Assembly: GCA_934204655.1 (NCBI GenBank)
Contig: CAKPZJ010000001.1
Span: 106,089-170,088 of the forward strand
From: an uncultured Prevotella sp.
GTDB taxonomy: Bacteria > Bacteroidota > Bacteroidia > Bacteroidales > Bacteroidaceae
DNA length: 64,000 nucleotides
Reading direction: 5' to 3'
Each line of letters starts with the position of its first letter. Position 1 is the first letter of the stretch. The translations under genes were made by a program, and so were the position numbers. Below, piece by piece: positions 36,280-50,669 of the stretch. The notes beneath the pieces were generated by a model that saw only the letters and a list, made by a program, of their open reading frames with translations, was not told the DNA's origin and searched no databases.

Positions 36280-36355
36280 GCTATCATCCCACAGCGCTGC
36301 TGATGGTCGGCAACGAGAAAACGACCAATTTCTGTTAAACTGAAAGCAATAATTA

Positions 36356-36380
36356 TGCACAAGGTAACAAATTGTGTGCA
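36356..36380. promoter_or_regulatory. Inverted repeat upstream of the ilv promoter
   Basis: TGCACA at the left and TGTGTGCA at the right frame a short A-rich centre, ending 50 bases before the -7 box of ilvD. Possible operator for a dimeric regulator. The rest of the 36181-36508 gap holds the hairpin at 36226 and the promoter. Confidence 0.4.
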
Positions 36381-36430
36381 AATACAACAAAAAACTATCA
36401 TTTTATTTCTTTTTATTATATAAAAGTTTA

Positions 36431-36438
36431 TACCTTTG
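36431..36438 (+). promoter_or_regulatory. -7 box for ilvDBNC (TACCTTTG)
   Basis: TACCTTTG gives a leader of about 65 bases that contains a small hairpin (GGCATCC/GGGTGCC). No leader peptide rich in Ile, Leu or Val was found. Confidence 0.6.
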
Positions 36439-36508
36439 CATTAATAAAGAGATAACCAATAGATTATTAGTGGCATCCACGGTGGGTGCCGAGGTAAAAA
36501 GATAAAGT

Positions 36509-38305
36509 ATGGGAGAAAAGTTGAGAAGTTCGGTATGTACCGTTGGGCGCCGCTTTGCCGGCTCCAGGGCCCTGTGGGTGGCAGCCGGAATGAAGCCCGA
36601 ACAGTTTGGCAAGCCCATTATTGCCATTGTCAATTCGTTTACACAGTTTGTACCTGGGCACACCCATCTCCATGAGATAGGGCAGATAGTTAAGCGCGAG
36701 ATAGAGGCCATGGGCTGCTACGCAGCCGAGTTTAACACCATAGCCATAGACGATGGCATCGCCATGGGTCACGACGGCATGCTGTACTCGCTTCCCTCGC
36801 GCGACATCATAGCCGACTCGGTAGAGTATATGGTCAACGCCCACAAGGCCGATGCCATGATATGTATATCTAACTGCGACAAGGTTACCCCCGGTATGCT
36901 CATGGCCGCCATGAGGCTCAATATACCTACGGTGTTCTGCAGCGGAGGCCCCATGGAGGCCGGCCACTGGCAGGGACAGCACGCCGACCTCATCACGGCC
37001 ATGGTTAAGGGTGCCGACCCTACCGTGAGCGACGAGGACGTGGCCCGCATAGAGCAGTGTGCCTGTCCGGGCTGCGGCAGTTGCTCGGGCATGTTCACGG
37101 CCAACTCCATGAACTCGCTCACCGAGGCCATTGGCCTCTCGCTGCCCGGCAATGGCACCATACTGGCCACCCATACCAACCGCGTACAGCTCTTCCGCGA
37201 CGCCGCAAGGCTCATCGTGAAGAACGCGCTGAAGTACTATGACGAGGGCGACGCCTCGGTGCTGCCCCGCAGCATCGCCACCCGGCAGGCGTTTCTCAAT
37301 GCCATGTCGCTCGACATCGCCATGGGCGGCTCTACCAATACCATCCTGCACCTGTTGGCCGTGGCCAACGAGGGTGGGGTAGACTTCAAGATGAGCGACA
37401 TTGACGCGCTGAGCCGCAAGGTGCCCTGCCTGTGTAAGTTGGCCCCCAACACGGCCCGCTACAGCGTACAGGACTGCGGGCGCGCCGGCGGCATCCTTGG
37501 CATCTTGGGCGAGCTCTACCGCGGTGGACTGGTAGACGGCTCCACACGGCGGGTAGACGGACTGACGCTGCAGCAGGCCGTGAGCTGGTACTCTATATGT
37601 ACCCCCGAGCCTACGGCCGAGGCCCTGCGCATCTACCGTTCGGCCCCCGGCAACCGCTTCTCTACCCAGATGGGTAGCCAGAGCTGCGAGTGGGACACCC
37701 TGGACACCGACCGCGCAGGTGGCTGCATACGCGACCTGGCCCATGCCTACACTCGCGATGGTGGCCTGGCTGTGCTCTTTGGAAACCTGGCTCCTAAAGG
37801 ATGCGTGGTCAAGACGGCTGGCGTAGACGAGGAGCTGTGGCATTTCAGCGGGCCGGCTGTAGTGTTCGATTCGCAGGAAGCTGCTTGCGAGGGCATCCTT
37901 GGCGGCCGTGTCCATGCCGGCGACTGCGTCGTTATCCTGTACGAAGGCCCCAAGGGAGGCCCTGGTATGCAAGAGATGCTGTACCCGACGTCGTACATTA
38001 AGAGCATGCACTTAGGCAAGGCGTGTGCCCTCATTACCGATGGCCGCTTCTCGGGTGGCACCAGCGGTCTGAGCATAGGTCACATATCGCCAGAGGCCGC
38101 TGCCGGAGGCCCCATAGGCAAGGTGCGCAATGGCGACATTATCGAGATAGACATACCTCACCGCAGTATTAATATAAAGGTGAGCGACGACAAGCTGGCA
38201 GCCCGTAGCCCGTTCCCCCTGACCCGCGACCGCCAGGTTAGCAAGGCTCTGCGCCACTACGCTCAGAGCGTTAGTTCGGCTGATATGGGAGGAGTACGCT
38301 TATGA
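36509..38305 (+). CDS. ilvD: Dihydroxy-acid dehydratase
   Basis: 598 aa Fe-S enzyme that makes the 2-keto acids of valine and isoleucine. Key text: [36 protein letters not shown] with a cluster Cys, [19 protein letters not shown] with further Cys ligands, [15 protein letters not shown] [18 protein letters not shown] near the end. Length and motifs fit a complete enzyme. Its stop overlaps the ilvB start (ATGA). Confidence 0.97.
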   Translation: MGEKLRSSVCTVGRRFAGSRALWVAAGMKPEQFGKPIIAIVNSFTQFVPGHTHLHEIGQIVKREIEAMGCYAAEFNTIAIDDGIAMGHDGMLYSLPSRDIIADSVEYMVNAHKADAMICISNCDKVTPGMLMAAMRLNIPTVFCSGGPMEAGHWQGQHADLITAMVKGADPTVSDEDVARIEQCACPGCGSCSGMFTANSMNSLTEAIGLSLPGNGTILATHTNRVQLFRDAARLIVKNALKYYDEGDASVLPRSIATRQAFLNAMSLDIAMGGSTNTILHLLAVANEGGVDFKMSDIDALSRKVPCLCKLAPNTARYSVQDCGRAGGILGILGELYRGGLVDGSTRRVDGLTLQQAVSWYSICTPEPTAEALRIYRSAPGNRFSTQMGSQSCEWDTLDTDRAGGCIRDLAHAYTRDGGLAVLFGNLAPKGCVVKTAGVDEELWHFSGPAVVFDSQEAACEGILGGRVHAGDCVVILYEGPKGGPGMQEMLYPTSYIKSMHLGKACALITDGRFSGGTSGLSIGHISPEAAAGGPIGKVRNGDIIEIDIPHRSINIKVSDDKLAARSPFPLTRDRQVSKALRHYAQSVSSADMGGVRL

Positions 38306-40014
38306 GTGAACGCATTACAGGTGCCGAGGCACTCATGCGCTCGCTGCAGGCAGCGGGCGTAAAGACCATATTTGGCTATCCGGGCGGCGCCATCATGCCG
38401 GTGTTCGACGCGCTGTACGACTATACGCGCGGAGCCACCAAGGCGTTCGACCACATACTGGTGCGCCACGAGCAGGCCGCTGCCCATGCCGCCGAGGGCT
38501 ATGCCCGCGTGAGCGGCAAGGTGGGCGTGTGCCTGGTTACCAGCGGCCCCGGAGCCACTAATACCATTACCGGCGTGGCCGATGCCATGATGGACTCTAC
38601 GCCCATAGTGGTGATAGCCGGACAGGTGAGCACGGCGGCCTTGGGTACCGATGCCTTTCAGGAGGTAGACCTCGTGGGCATGTCGCAGCCCATTACCAAG
38701 TGGAGTTACCAGATACGCTCGGCTGCCGATGTGGCCTGGGCCGTGAGCAAGGCTTTCTACATAGCCCGCAGCGGCAGGCCCGGTCCTGTAGTACTCGATT
38801 TCCCCAAAAATGCTCAGCAAGGGCTCACCGAGTGGCAACCCGTAGACCACGTGTCGCTGCGGTCGTATCACCCTTATCCTACTATTTCGGTCGAGGCGGT
38901 GGCTCAGGCTGCCGAGCTCATCAACCATGCCAAGCGCCCGTTGGCCCTGGTGGGTCAGGGAGTGGAATTGGCTGGCGCCCAGGCCGAGTTGTCAGCCTTC
39001 CTGGAACGTGCCGACATTCCCGCGGCCCGCACCCTGTTGGGGCTGTCGGCTCTCAGCACTTTCCATCCCCTCAATATGGGCATGGTGGGTATGCACGGCA
39101 ACTACGCGCCCAACATGAAGACGCAGGAGTGCGACGTGCTGATAGCCGTGGGCATGCGCTTCAGCGACAGGGTAACTGGCAATCTGGCCACGTATGCCCG
39201 CCAGGCCAAGGTGATACACTTGGACATCGACGTGACCGAGATAGACAAGAACGTGAAGACCGATGTAGCCGTATTAGGCGACTGCCGGCAGACGCTGGCC
39301 GCCATAACCGACAGGCTCGAACCGGCCAAGCATACAGAGTGGATCCGCTCGTTTGGCAAGTATGCCGACATGGAGCGGCAGAAGGTCATTGAACCTGCCA
39401 TCCATCCCACTACAGGGCCCCTGCTGATGGGCGAGGTAATCAATGAGGTGGCCGAACAGACACAGGCCAACGCTATACTGGTCAACGATGTAGGCCAGAA
39501 CCAGATGATGTCGTGCCGCTACTTCAAGTACCGCCACAGCAGGTCGGTGGTAACCAGCGGCGGACTGGGAACCATGGGGTTCGGCCTGCCCGCGGCCGTG
39601 GGTGCCGTGTTAGGGGCTCCCCAGCGCCAGGTGTGCCTCTTCATGGGCGACGGTGGCTTCCAGATGAGTATCCAGGAACTGGGCACCATCATGGAGCAGC
39701 GCTTGCCGCTCAAGATGATACTCCTTAACAACAATTACCTCGGCAACGTGCGTCAGTGGCAGGACATGTTCTTTCATGGCCGCAAGTCCTACACCCGTAT
39801 GCTTAACCCCCACTATCAGTCCGTTTGTCAGGGCTACGGCATAGGTTATGGCGTGGCCGTTGGCCGCGGCGAACTCCGGGCCCGGGTGGCCGAGATGCTG
39901 TCGGCCGAGGGGCCGTATCTGCTGGAATGTGCGGTCAAGGAAGAAGACAACGTACTGCCCATGATTACCCCGGGTTCCAGCGTCGACGAGATGATATTGG
40001 AGGTAAACCTATAA
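38302..40014 (+). CDS. ilvB: Acetolactate synthase large subunit
   Basis: 570 aa thiamine-diphosphate enzyme, the first common step of branched-chain amino acid synthesis. [17 protein letters not shown] opens the PYR domain; the activating Glu is in [15 protein letters not shown]; the ThDP/Mg motif is [17 protein letters not shown]...NNNYLG. It is complete and followed by its regulatory subunit. The ATGA overlap with ilvD implies coupled translation. Confidence 0.97.
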   Translation: MSERITGAEALMRSLQAAGVKTIFGYPGGAIMPVFDALYDYTRGATKAFDHILVRHEQAAAHAAEGYARVSGKVGVCLVTSGPGATNTITGVADAMMDSTPIVVIAGQVSTAALGTDAFQEVDLVGMSQPITKWSYQIRSAADVAWAVSKAFYIARSGRPGPVVLDFPKNAQQGLTEWQPVDHVSLRSYHPYPTISVEAVAQAAELINHAKRPLALVGQGVELAGAQAELSAFLERADIPAARTLLGLSALSTFHPLNMGMVGMHGNYAPNMKTQECDVLIAVGMRFSDRVTGNLATYARQAKVIHLDIDVTEIDKNVKTDVAVLGDCRQTLAAITDRLEPAKHTEWIRSFGKYADMERQKVIEPAIHPTTGPLLMGEVINEVAEQTQANAILVNDVGQNQMMSCRYFKYRHSRSVVTSGGLGTMGFGLPAAVGAVLGAPQRQVCLFMGDGGFQMSIQELGTIMEQRLPLKMILLNNNYLGNVRQWQDMFFHGRKSYTRMLNPHYQSVCQGYGIGYGVAVGRGELRARVAEMLSAEGPYLLECAVKEEDNVLPMITPGSSVDEMILEVNL

Positions 40015-40026
40015 ACAACCACACCC

Positions 40027-40560
40027 ATGATGGAAGACAAAGAACTGTACACCCTGCTGGTCTACTCAGAGAATATAGCCGGTGTGCTCAACCAGATAAC
40101 GGCTGTGTTCACTCGCAGGCAGGTCAATATAGAGAGCCTGAACGTCTCGGCGTCCAATATGCGTAACGTACACAAGTACACCATTACCGCCTGGAGTACC
40201 GAGGCCGAGATTAAGAAGATAACGCAGCAGATAGAGAAGAAGATAGATGTCATCAAGGCCGACTATTACGTAGATAGTCAGCTGTTCATACACGAGGTGG
40301 CGCTGTTCAAGATAACTACATCGGCCGTGATGGACAATTCCGATGTGTCGCGTACTATACGCCGCTGCGGAGCCCGCATCTTGGAGGTAAACCCCACCTA
40401 CTGCACCGTACTGCTATCGGGGGTGCCCGAGGACATAGCCGCCATGCACGCCGAGCTTATGGGCTACGACTGTATGCTACAATATACGCGCTCCGGACGT
40501 ATCGCCGTGACGCGCAGTAAGGAAGAGGCGCTGGCCGACATAATCACAGACAACGAATAA
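40027..40560 (+). CDS. ilvN: Acetolactate synthase small (regulatory) subunit
   Basis: 177 aa. The N-terminal ACT domain reads TLLVYSENIAGVLNQITAVF with the following RRQVNIESLNVSAS, the valine-binding region that gives feedback control of IlvB. The C-terminal half (about 85-170) matches the second domain of IlvH/IlvN proteins. It lies 12 bases after ilvB. Confidence 0.95.
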   Translation: MMEDKELYTLLVYSENIAGVLNQITAVFTRRQVNIESLNVSASNMRNVHKYTITAWSTEAEIKKITQQIEKKIDVIKADYYVDSQLFIHEVALFKITTSAVMDNSDVSRTIRRCGARILEVNPTYCTVLLSGVPEDIAAMHAELMGYDCMLQYTRSGRIAVTRSKEEALADIITDNE

Positions 40561-40577
40561 ATATATGTATAACAATA

Positions 40578-40595
40578 GGCCCGCCCCCGCGGGCC
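40578..40595 (+). terminator. Short GC hairpin between ilvN and ilvC
   Basis: GGCCCGC (40578-40584), CCCC loop, GCGGGCC (40589-40595), without a T run. More likely an intercistronic stability element than a full terminator. Confidence 0.45.
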
Positions 40596-40613
40596 GGCAA
40601 AACATTTACGATT

Positions 40614-41657
40614 ATGGCAGAAATGAATTTTGGAGGAGTAACCGAGACCGTGGTTACCAGTAAGGAGTTCTCTTTGGAGAAAGCACGTGAAGTATTGAAG
40701 AATGAAACCATTGCAGTTATAGGATACGGAATACAGGGCCCGGGTCAGGCGTGCAACTTGCGCGACAACGGGTTCAACGTTATCGTCGGGCAGCGCCCTG
40801 GCAAGACTTACGAGAAGGCTGTGGCCGATGGGTGGGAGCCTGGCAAGACACTATTCTCTATCGAGGAGGCTGCCGAGCGTGGCACCATACTGTGTATGCT
40901 GCTCTCTGACGCTGGCCAGATAGCCGTGTGGCCCACCATCAAGGCTCACCTGACTGCCGGAAAGACTCTGTACTACTCACATGGCTTCGCCATCAACTGG
41001 AACGACCGCACGGGCGTGGTTCCGCCTAAGGATGTCGATGTAATCATGGTCGCCCCTAAGGGCTCGGGTACCTCGCTGCGCACCATGTTCAAGGAGGGAC
41101 GCGGGCTGAACTGCTCGTACGCCGTATATCAGGACGCCTCGGGCAAGGCAGAGGACAAGACCATCGCCTTTGGTATCGGCATCGGTGCCGGGTACCTCTT
41201 TAAAACTACATTCCAGCGCGAGGCTACATCAGACCTTACTGGCGAGCGCGGCTCGTTGATGGGTGCTATCGAGGGACTGCTCGAGGCGCAGTACGAGGTG
41301 CTTCGCGAGAATGGCCATTCACCCTCTGAGGCTTTCAATGAGACCGTTGAGGAGCTCACGCAGAGCTTGGCTCCGCTCTTTGGTGCCAAGGGCATGGACT
41401 GGATGTACGCCAACTGCTCAACGACGGCTCAGCGCGGTGCGCTCGATTGGGCCCCACGTTTCAGAGCGGCCATTAAGCCCGTCATGGAATGGCTTTACTA
41501 CTCAGTGAAGACTGGCAACGAGGCACAGATATCCATTGACTCTAACTCGAAGCCCAACTACCGCGAGGAGCTTAACAAGGAGCTTGAGGCCATGCGCAAT
41601 ACGGAGATGTGGCAGGCTGGTATCACCGTTAGAAAGCTGCGCCCGGAGAACGATTAA
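40614..41657 (+). CDS. ilvC: Ketol-acid reductoisomerase (NADP+)
   Basis: 347 aa class I enzyme that isomerises and reduces acetolactate. The Rossmann motif is IGYGIQGPGQACNLRDNG, followed by VIVGQRPGK; the metal-binding acidic residues lie in SDLTGERGSLMGAIEG and the substrate region in EAFNETVEELTQSL. It closes the ilvDBNC operon, 53 bases after ilvN and before a strong terminator. ilvA, ilvE and leu genes are not nearby. Confidence 0.96.
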   Translation: MAEMNFGGVTETVVTSKEFSLEKAREVLKNETIAVIGYGIQGPGQACNLRDNGFNVIVGQRPGKTYEKAVADGWEPGKTLFSIEEAAERGTILCMLLSDAGQIAVWPTIKAHLTAGKTLYYSHGFAINWNDRTGVVPPKDVDVIMVAPKGSGTSLRTMFKEGRGLNCSYAVYQDASGKAEDKTIAFGIGIGAGYLFKTTFQREATSDLTGERGSLMGAIEGLLEAQYEVLRENGHSPSEAFNETVEELTQSLAPLFGAKGMDWMYANCSTTAQRGALDWAPRFRAAIKPVMEWLYYSVKTGNEAQISIDSNSKPNYREELNKELEAMRNTEMWQAGITVRKLRPEND

Positions 41658-41692
41658 ACACTTTCCGCCATGGGCGGTAACACTTATAACCA

Positions 41693-41737
41693 GAGCATCC
41701 GCACGACCAAGCGTGGTCAATGCGGATGCTCTTTTTA
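41693..41737 (+). terminator. Rho-independent terminator of ilvDBNC
   Basis: Arms GAGCATCCGCA (41693-41703) and TGCGGATGCTC (41721-41731), an inner GACCA/TGGTC stem, then TTTTTA. Confidence 0.9.
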
Positions 41738-41761
41738 TGATGGTTGCTGGAAGGGTAGTGG

Positions 41762-46564
<4,803 letters not shown>

Positions 46565-46573
46565 TTATAGAGG

Positions 46574-47626
46574 TTATTTTATGATGGTTTTCTTGCCATT
46601 GGCCAGGTAAACACCAGGCGCCAGATCACGGGTGGTGGTGGCCCGCCGCCGCACGAGGGTGCCGTCCATGCGGTATATGTCGGCAGGCGCGTCCGGGCTT
46701 ATCGTGGGCACGTCTATGTCCGTAGCGGTGCCACCGATGTGCCACGCAGCCTGGCTGGGCTGGGCCCCGGTACTGACAAAGTAGGCCCTGAAGCCACGCA
46801 GGTTGACCTTGGCCTCGGCCGGAACCCTGTATATCAGGCTGCCGCTGCCGAATACGTAGGTGCCGCTGACTGGGTGGATAAAGGTGTACGACCCTGTGTA
46901 TGTCCAGTTGTCATGGGTGACGGCCTTGGGCGTGGCGGCCCATTCAGCCGGGCTCACGCCGCTAAAGGAGTAGGTGTCGTCATTGCTAACCCGCTGTGCC
47001 AGCAGCAGGCAGGGTTCGCCGGCCACTATGCCCTCGGTGGTGGGCGTAAAGGTGGCTCCCTTGGCATCGTCAAAGGCCGTGTAGCGGGCCACGGCGGCCC
47101 CTTCGCCCCAGGTGTCCTTGACCTGGGCATCGCTCAGGCCAAAGGGCAGGCACAACGTGTTCCACTCGCCCGCTACCAGGCGGCGCCGCAGGGTTACGTT
47201 GAGCGTCTTCCCCGTAGTGGGAGCGGTACAGGTGGTGTTGTCCTCGTCAAGGGCTATGTTGGCCAGCTCCATGTCGTTGGTAGCTATGGTCCATAGCCCC
47301 GCGCTGAACCCCGCGTCGGGCTCCGTGTAGGTGGTGGCCAGCTGGCCGGTGGCCACGTTGCTGGCATAGACAAAGGCCATGGCGTTGGCATCGCTCACCG
47401 GACAGGCTATGTGGTACTGCCCAGTGGTGCCTGCCTGCCTGATGAACCACTGGGACGCTGCGCCCTGTACGGTGTACATGCCTGTGTCGTTGTTGTACGT
47501 TAGACTGATGCCAGAAGGCGTGGCCGACAGGGTGGGACGGCCCTCGCCATCGGTGGTGAGGTACTGCTGCAGCGTGGCGCTGAATATATAGAACACCGAG
47601 CTCAGCAGTATGGCCAAACTGTTCAT
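46574..47626 (-). CDS. Secreted protein with C-terminal GKK tail, unknown function
   Basis: 350 aa from ATG 47626; a longer open frame upstream is antisense-like text overlapping the next gene and is rejected. The first 20 residues (LAILLSSVFYIFSATL) could act as a signal or anchor. The body is beta-rich (NVTLRRRLVAGEWNTLCLPFGLSDAQ, with GEWNTLCLPF a phrase common in Prevotella cell-surface proteins), and the end reads YRMDGTLVRRR...LAPGVYLANGKKTIIK, the same tail type as the DUF4876 protein. It lies 21 bases before the beta-galactosidase and probably shares its transcript. Confidence 0.65.
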   Translation of the reverse strand: MNSLAILLSSVFYIFSATLQQYLTTDGEGRPTLSATPSGISLTYNNDTGMYTVQGAASQWFIRQAGTTGQYHIACPVSDANAMAFVYASNVATGQLATTYTEPDAGFSAGLWTIATNDMELANIALDEDNTTCTAPTTGKTLNVTLRRRLVAGEWNTLCLPFGLSDAQVKDTWGEGAAVARYTAFDDAKGATFTPTTEGIVAGEPCLLLAQRVSNDDTYSFSGVSPAEWAATPKAVTHDNWTYTGSYTFIHPVSGTYVFGSGSLIYRVPAEAKVNLRGFRAYFVSTGAQPSQAAWHIGGTATDIDVPTISPDAPADIYRMDGTLVRRRATTTRDLAPGVYLANGKKTIIK

Positions 47627-47675
47627 TTCTAAAAAGGTATAAGGGGATGGTGATAATGTGGGGGTGTTCGTGGGG

Positions 47676-47882
47676 TTAGAAGTCGGTACCGGTGGCGTCG
47701 CTGTCGGACCAGCTGTCGCTGTCATCGCTGTCGGGATAACGCATGGAACGTGCCTCGAAGAACGAGCCGTTACTGGTAGAGGCATCCTGACCGCTATTGG
47801 TACCGGGGCCACTGCCTGCCAGTACGGTCTGCATGATAATGGCCACCCGCTCGGTGGTCGGCTTGATGTATTCTGTCTTCAT
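47676..47882 (-). CDS. 68-aa conserved-type small peptide (IKP...LAGSG leader-like)
   Basis: 68 aa: begins MKTEYIKPTTERVAIIMQ, has a short hydrophobic strand ending TVLAGSGPG, then a Ser/Asp-rich tail (SDDSDSWSDSDATGTDF). Small proteins with an IKPxx...LLAGS opening are common in Prevotella and Bacteroides and are uncharacterised; the Gly-Ser boundary recalls leader/core junctions of exported peptides, but no maturation or C39 export gene is visible here. It is first in the beta-galactosidase transcript and has its own -7 box. Confidence 0.6.
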   Translation of the reverse strand: MKTEYIKPTTERVAIIMQTVLAGSGPGTNSGQDASTSNGSFFEARSMRYPDSDDSDSWSDSDATGTDF

Positions 47883-47935
47883 TGTGATGTGAAATAATAA
47901 TGATTGTCAGTACATTGATATGCTAAAATAGCGTG

Positions 47936-47943
47936 CAAAGTTA
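47936..47943 (-). promoter_or_regulatory. -7 box for the peptide/beta-galactosidase transcript (TAACTTTG)
   Basis: TAACTTTG, 53 bases upstream of the 68-aa gene. A TTTG lies 12 bases further up, closer than the usual spacing. Confidence 0.5.
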
Positions 47944-48164
47944 CTTATTTTTTTGCAAACAGCCTTGTTATTTTCCAAATAATTTACACTATGGGTACCA
48001 GCGTGTGCTCTGTAGGGTGCTTAGTATCAGTAGGAAACGTGTAAAAATCTCCAGTATCCGCCCTTGTCCTCATAGGCAGTGCCGTGCAGGCTCAGAATGG
48101 GGCGGCAGGCGCTCCCGGCCCTGTTGGCCGCCCCCTTGGTAACACTATATGTGGCTCCCTTTTT

Positions 48165-48245
48165 CAGAAAGACCGACCTTTAGCTCGCTGGGAGCCGTCA
48201 TTAGCTCGCTGGGAGCCGTCATGAGCGAGCTGGAGACTGGTCGCT
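48165..48245. repeat. Dispersed composite repeat, copy 3
   Basis: AGAAAGACCGACCTTTAGC followed by two tandem 21-bp units CTCGCTGGGAGCCGTCATTAG/GAG and a partial third. The second palindromic arm is lost. The remainder of the 47944-48532 gap shows no gene. Confidence 0.75.
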
Positions 48246-48532
48246 GGTTTGCCGGGGGTGGGCAGGGTAGGAAAAAGAGTGTTGCCTGGGGGCACCAAGG
48301 ATGTTAGTGGTGCGTAAAAGATAGGATTGAAAAAGCTGGGTAAGTGCGGTGCCGCGCATACAGGGTGCGATGTACTTGCCCGGGGTGGTGGAAAATATTC
48401 CCGTAGTGCGTGCGGGATGTGGGGCGTGGGTCATGGGTGTGGTGCCTATGGCTGTTGTGGCATGGGCATGGCCCACTGGCAGCCTGCCGGTACCGTGGAC
48501 GGTAGGTGCCACGGCCCTGCGAGGCTTTGTGT

Positions 48533-48976
48533 TCAGTCTTCCTTCATCAGTTTGTTAAAGAACGAGTCCAGCTCTTCGTCCAGGCCCGTCATAAGGTCGT
48601 CGCCAATGATGACGGTGTCGTCGTCGGCCATGTACAGGTCGGCTATGGTGTTGAGCTCCTCGTCCTCGAGCACAAAGCCGAAAGGCTTCATAATGCCCAT
48701 GGCGTCTACCGTGTCGCTCATCTTCTTGAGTATGTTGGTAAGAAGCGTCGTGACGTGCGCAAAGAAGTCTGCGTCGGTACACTCTATCCACTGCTCGACC
48801 ACACAGCGGGTTATTTCCTGGTCATCGTCGTCGAATGTAACCAGCTCGCCGCTGTCTGGCGACACGCGAACGTGAATGTCGGTAATGGCAGATGTCTCGT
48901 TGTCGGCCGGGAATTTCTCTGCTGTCTTTCTGATGGCACGCTCTATCTGCTGTACCGTCTGTTCTGTTGCTTTCAT
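48533..48976 (-). CDS. Conserved hypothetical acidic protein
   Basis: 147 aa from ATG 48976 (MKATEQTVQQIERAI). Acidic and soluble, with alpha/beta appearance: IHVRVSPDSGELVTFDDDDQEI, then HVTTLLTNILKKMSDT, then DEELDSFFNKLMKED at the end. No recognised domain; it looks like a genuine Bacteroidales family because of its regular codon use, promoter and complete length. No function is suggested. Confidence 0.65.
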   Translation of the reverse strand: MKATEQTVQQIERAIRKTAEKFPADNETSAITDIHVRVSPDSGELVTFDDDDQEITRCVVEQWIECTDADFFAHVTTLLTNILKKMSDTVDAMGIMKPFGFVLEDEELNTIADLYMADDDTVIIGDDLMTGLDEELDSFFNKLMKED

Positions 48977-49010
48977 AGAGGTAGACTCATTTAATGATTG
49001 TTGTATATTT

Positions 49011-49160
49011 TGCAAAGATAGTGCAAGTCGCGCGGCATGAGCTTGCTCAGATGTCCGAGACGCCGCCTATCTTATGCAAAGATAGTGCAAGTCGCGCGGC
49101 ATGAGCTTGCTCAGATGTCCGAGACGCCGCCTATCTTATGCAAAGATAGTGCAAGTCGCG
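49011..49160. repeat. 64-bp tandem repeat carrying -7 boxes
   Basis: Two identical 64-bp units (49011-49074, 49075-49138) and the start of a third. Each unit opens TGCAAAGATAGTGCAAGTCG, and its minus-strand reading gives TATCTTTG, a -7 box, at 49013-49020, 49077-49084 and 49141-49148. A diverged single copy lies at 60825-60896 before gdhA. It occupies most of the gap between the divergent 147-aa gene and rseC. Confidence 0.92.
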
Positions 49161-49307
49161 CTAAAGAGCAAAGAAAAAACGGCTTTTTTTGACTCCGGTG
49201 CCCATAATTAGTACGTTTTGGCTTGGCGCGGTGCTCTAAAAAACTGAAAAGAGGGTGGCTGTACTGATTTTGACCGAAAAAGTGATGTCTAAATCGTTTT
49301 TTTTGAC

Positions 49308-49315
49308 TAATTTTG
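49308..49315 (+). promoter_or_regulatory. -7 box for rseC-rnf (TAATTTTG)
   Basis: TAATTTTG, giving a leader of about 65 bases before ATG 49388 and excluding an earlier in-frame start at 49313. Confidence 0.6.
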
Positions 49316-49387
49316 CAGGCAGTATGCCCATTGGAGATAACCTCTGGGAGTGGGCAGGTTACATCGACTGAAACAAGCGTTTTGCCT

Positions 49388-49816
49388 ATGGGCAGTGTGA
49401 TAACCAAGGAAGGTATAGTGACAGAGATTGCGGGCTCGCGTGTACGGGTGCGTGTGCTGCGGGCATCGGCCTGTGGCGGGTGTGCCCTGTCGGGCCACTG
49501 CAATGCCGCCGAGTGTCGCGAGAGTGTGCTCACCGTGAGCGCCAAGGCTACCGACGGCCTGGCAGTGGGCGACCGCGTACGTGTGTCTACCTCGGCATCG
49601 GCCATACAGCTGGCCCTGTGGGTAGGGTTCGGGTTTCCGCTTGTCGTGCTGGTCGGTCTTTTTGCCGCGGCCCGCTATGGCCTGGGGCTGGCCGAGCACC
49701 TGTCGGCCGGTATAGGGCTCCTCTCCCTTATACCTTATTATATTATAGTGTACCTGTGCCGTCACTGGATAGGCCGGAGGGTACATTTCAACATCGAAAG
49801 TACAAAACATGAATGA
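49388..49816 (+). CDS. rseC: RseC/SoxR-reducing system family protein
   Basis: 142 aa. The N-terminal soluble part has the four-Cys set CGGCALSGHCNAAEC typical of RseC, and two membrane segments follow (about 75-95 and 100-122: LWVGFGFPLVVLVGLFAAARY, GIGLLSLIPYYIIVYLC). RseC-like genes precede rnfB in Bacteroidales and are thought to assist the Rnf complex or SoxR reduction. Its end overlaps the rnfB start by 8 bases. Confidence 0.88.
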   Translation: MGSVITKEGIVTEIAGSRVRVRVLRASACGGCALSGHCNAAECRESVLTVSAKATDGLAVGDRVRVSTSASAIQLALWVGFGFPLVVLVGLFAAARYGLGLAEHLSAGIGLLSLIPYYIIVYLCRHWIGRRVHFNIESTKHE

Positions 49817-50669
49817 TATGAACTACATTTTAGTGGCAGTGATGGTGCTGTGCGGAGTGGCGCTGCTGGCAGCAGTGGTGCTATACACCGTGTCGCGCAA
49901 GTTTGCTGTCAAGGAAGACCCACGAGTAAAAGATGTGCAGCAGTGTCTGCCCGGCGCCAACTGCGGAGGCTGCGGCTTTGCCGGGTGTGCCGCCATGGCC
50001 GAGGCCCTGGTCAAGGGGGCTGATGCCGGAAGCATCGACGGACTGCGCTGTCCCGTGGGTGGCGATGCCGCCATGGCTAAGATAAGCGATGTGCTGGGCA
50101 TGGCCTCGGCGGCTGCCGACCCCATGGTAGCCGTGGTACGCTGTAATGGAACCTGTGACAACCGCCCGCGGGTGGCTGTGTACGAGGGGCTGCACACCTG
50201 TGCTGCCGTCAACGCCTCTTCGGCTGGCGAGACCGGCTGTGGCTATGGCTGCCTGGGCTGTGGCGACTGCGTGGCGGCCTGTCAGTTCGGCGGCATCGTG
50301 CTGAACCCCGAAACGGGTCTCCCCGAGGTCGACGAGGACGTGTGCATAGGCTGCGGCGGGTGTGTCAAGGCTTGCCCGCGCCACATCATCGAACTGCGAA
50401 AGAAGGGACCTAAGGGCCACCGCGTGTATGTACGCTGCGTGAACCATGACCGTGGTCCCGTAGCCCGCAAGGCTTGTCAGGCCGCCTGTATCGGTTGTGG
50501 CAAGTGCGAGAAGGTGTGCCCGTTCGGAGCCATAACGGTAACCGGCAATCTCTCATACATAGACTATAACAAGTGCCGGATGTGTACCAAGTGCGTGGCA
50601 GAGTGCCCCACGGGTGCCATAGTCAAAGTAAATTTTCCCGTAGTCAAGAAGAAGGAGGCTGAAGCATGA
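49809..50669 (+). CDS. rnfB: Electron transport complex subunit RnfB
   Basis: 286 aa. One N-terminal membrane anchor (about 5-27), then the CLPGANCGGCGFAGC cluster-binding domain, then ferredoxin-type motifs: CGYGCLGCGDCVAAC, CIGCGGCVKACP, CIGCGKCEKVCP and CRMCTKCVAECP. RnfB receives electrons from reduced ferredoxin. The number of Fe-S motifs exceeds the two of the E. coli protein and matches the long Bacteroidetes/Clostridia form. Confidence 0.96.
   Translation: MNDMNYILVAVMVLCGVALLAAVVLYTVSRKFAVKEDPRVKDVQQCLPGANCGGCGFAGCAAMAEALVKGADAGSIDGLRCPVGGDAAMAKISDVLGMASAAADPMVAVVRCNGTCDNRPRVAVYEGLHTCAAVNASSAGETGCGYGCLGCGDCVAACQFGGIVLNPETGLPEVDEDVCIGCGGCVKACPRHIIELRKKGPKGHRVYVRCVNHDRGPVARKACQAACIGCGKCEKVCPFGAITVTGNLSYIDYNKCRMCTKCVAECPTGAIVKVNFPVVKKKEAEA

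Noticed and set aside
36467..38011. Long open frame antisense to ilvD
   Set aside because: GC-rich codon structure of ilvD leaves the opposite strand open; the translation is low-complexity and has no domain, while ilvD is complete.
47627..47812. N-terminal extension of the 350-aa secreted protein
   Set aside because: Pro/Thr-rich text from an alternative frame of the 68-aa gene, with no signal peptide.
49313..49387. Earlier start for rseC
   Set aside because: Begins inside the -7 box; ATG 49388 starts at the conserved region.
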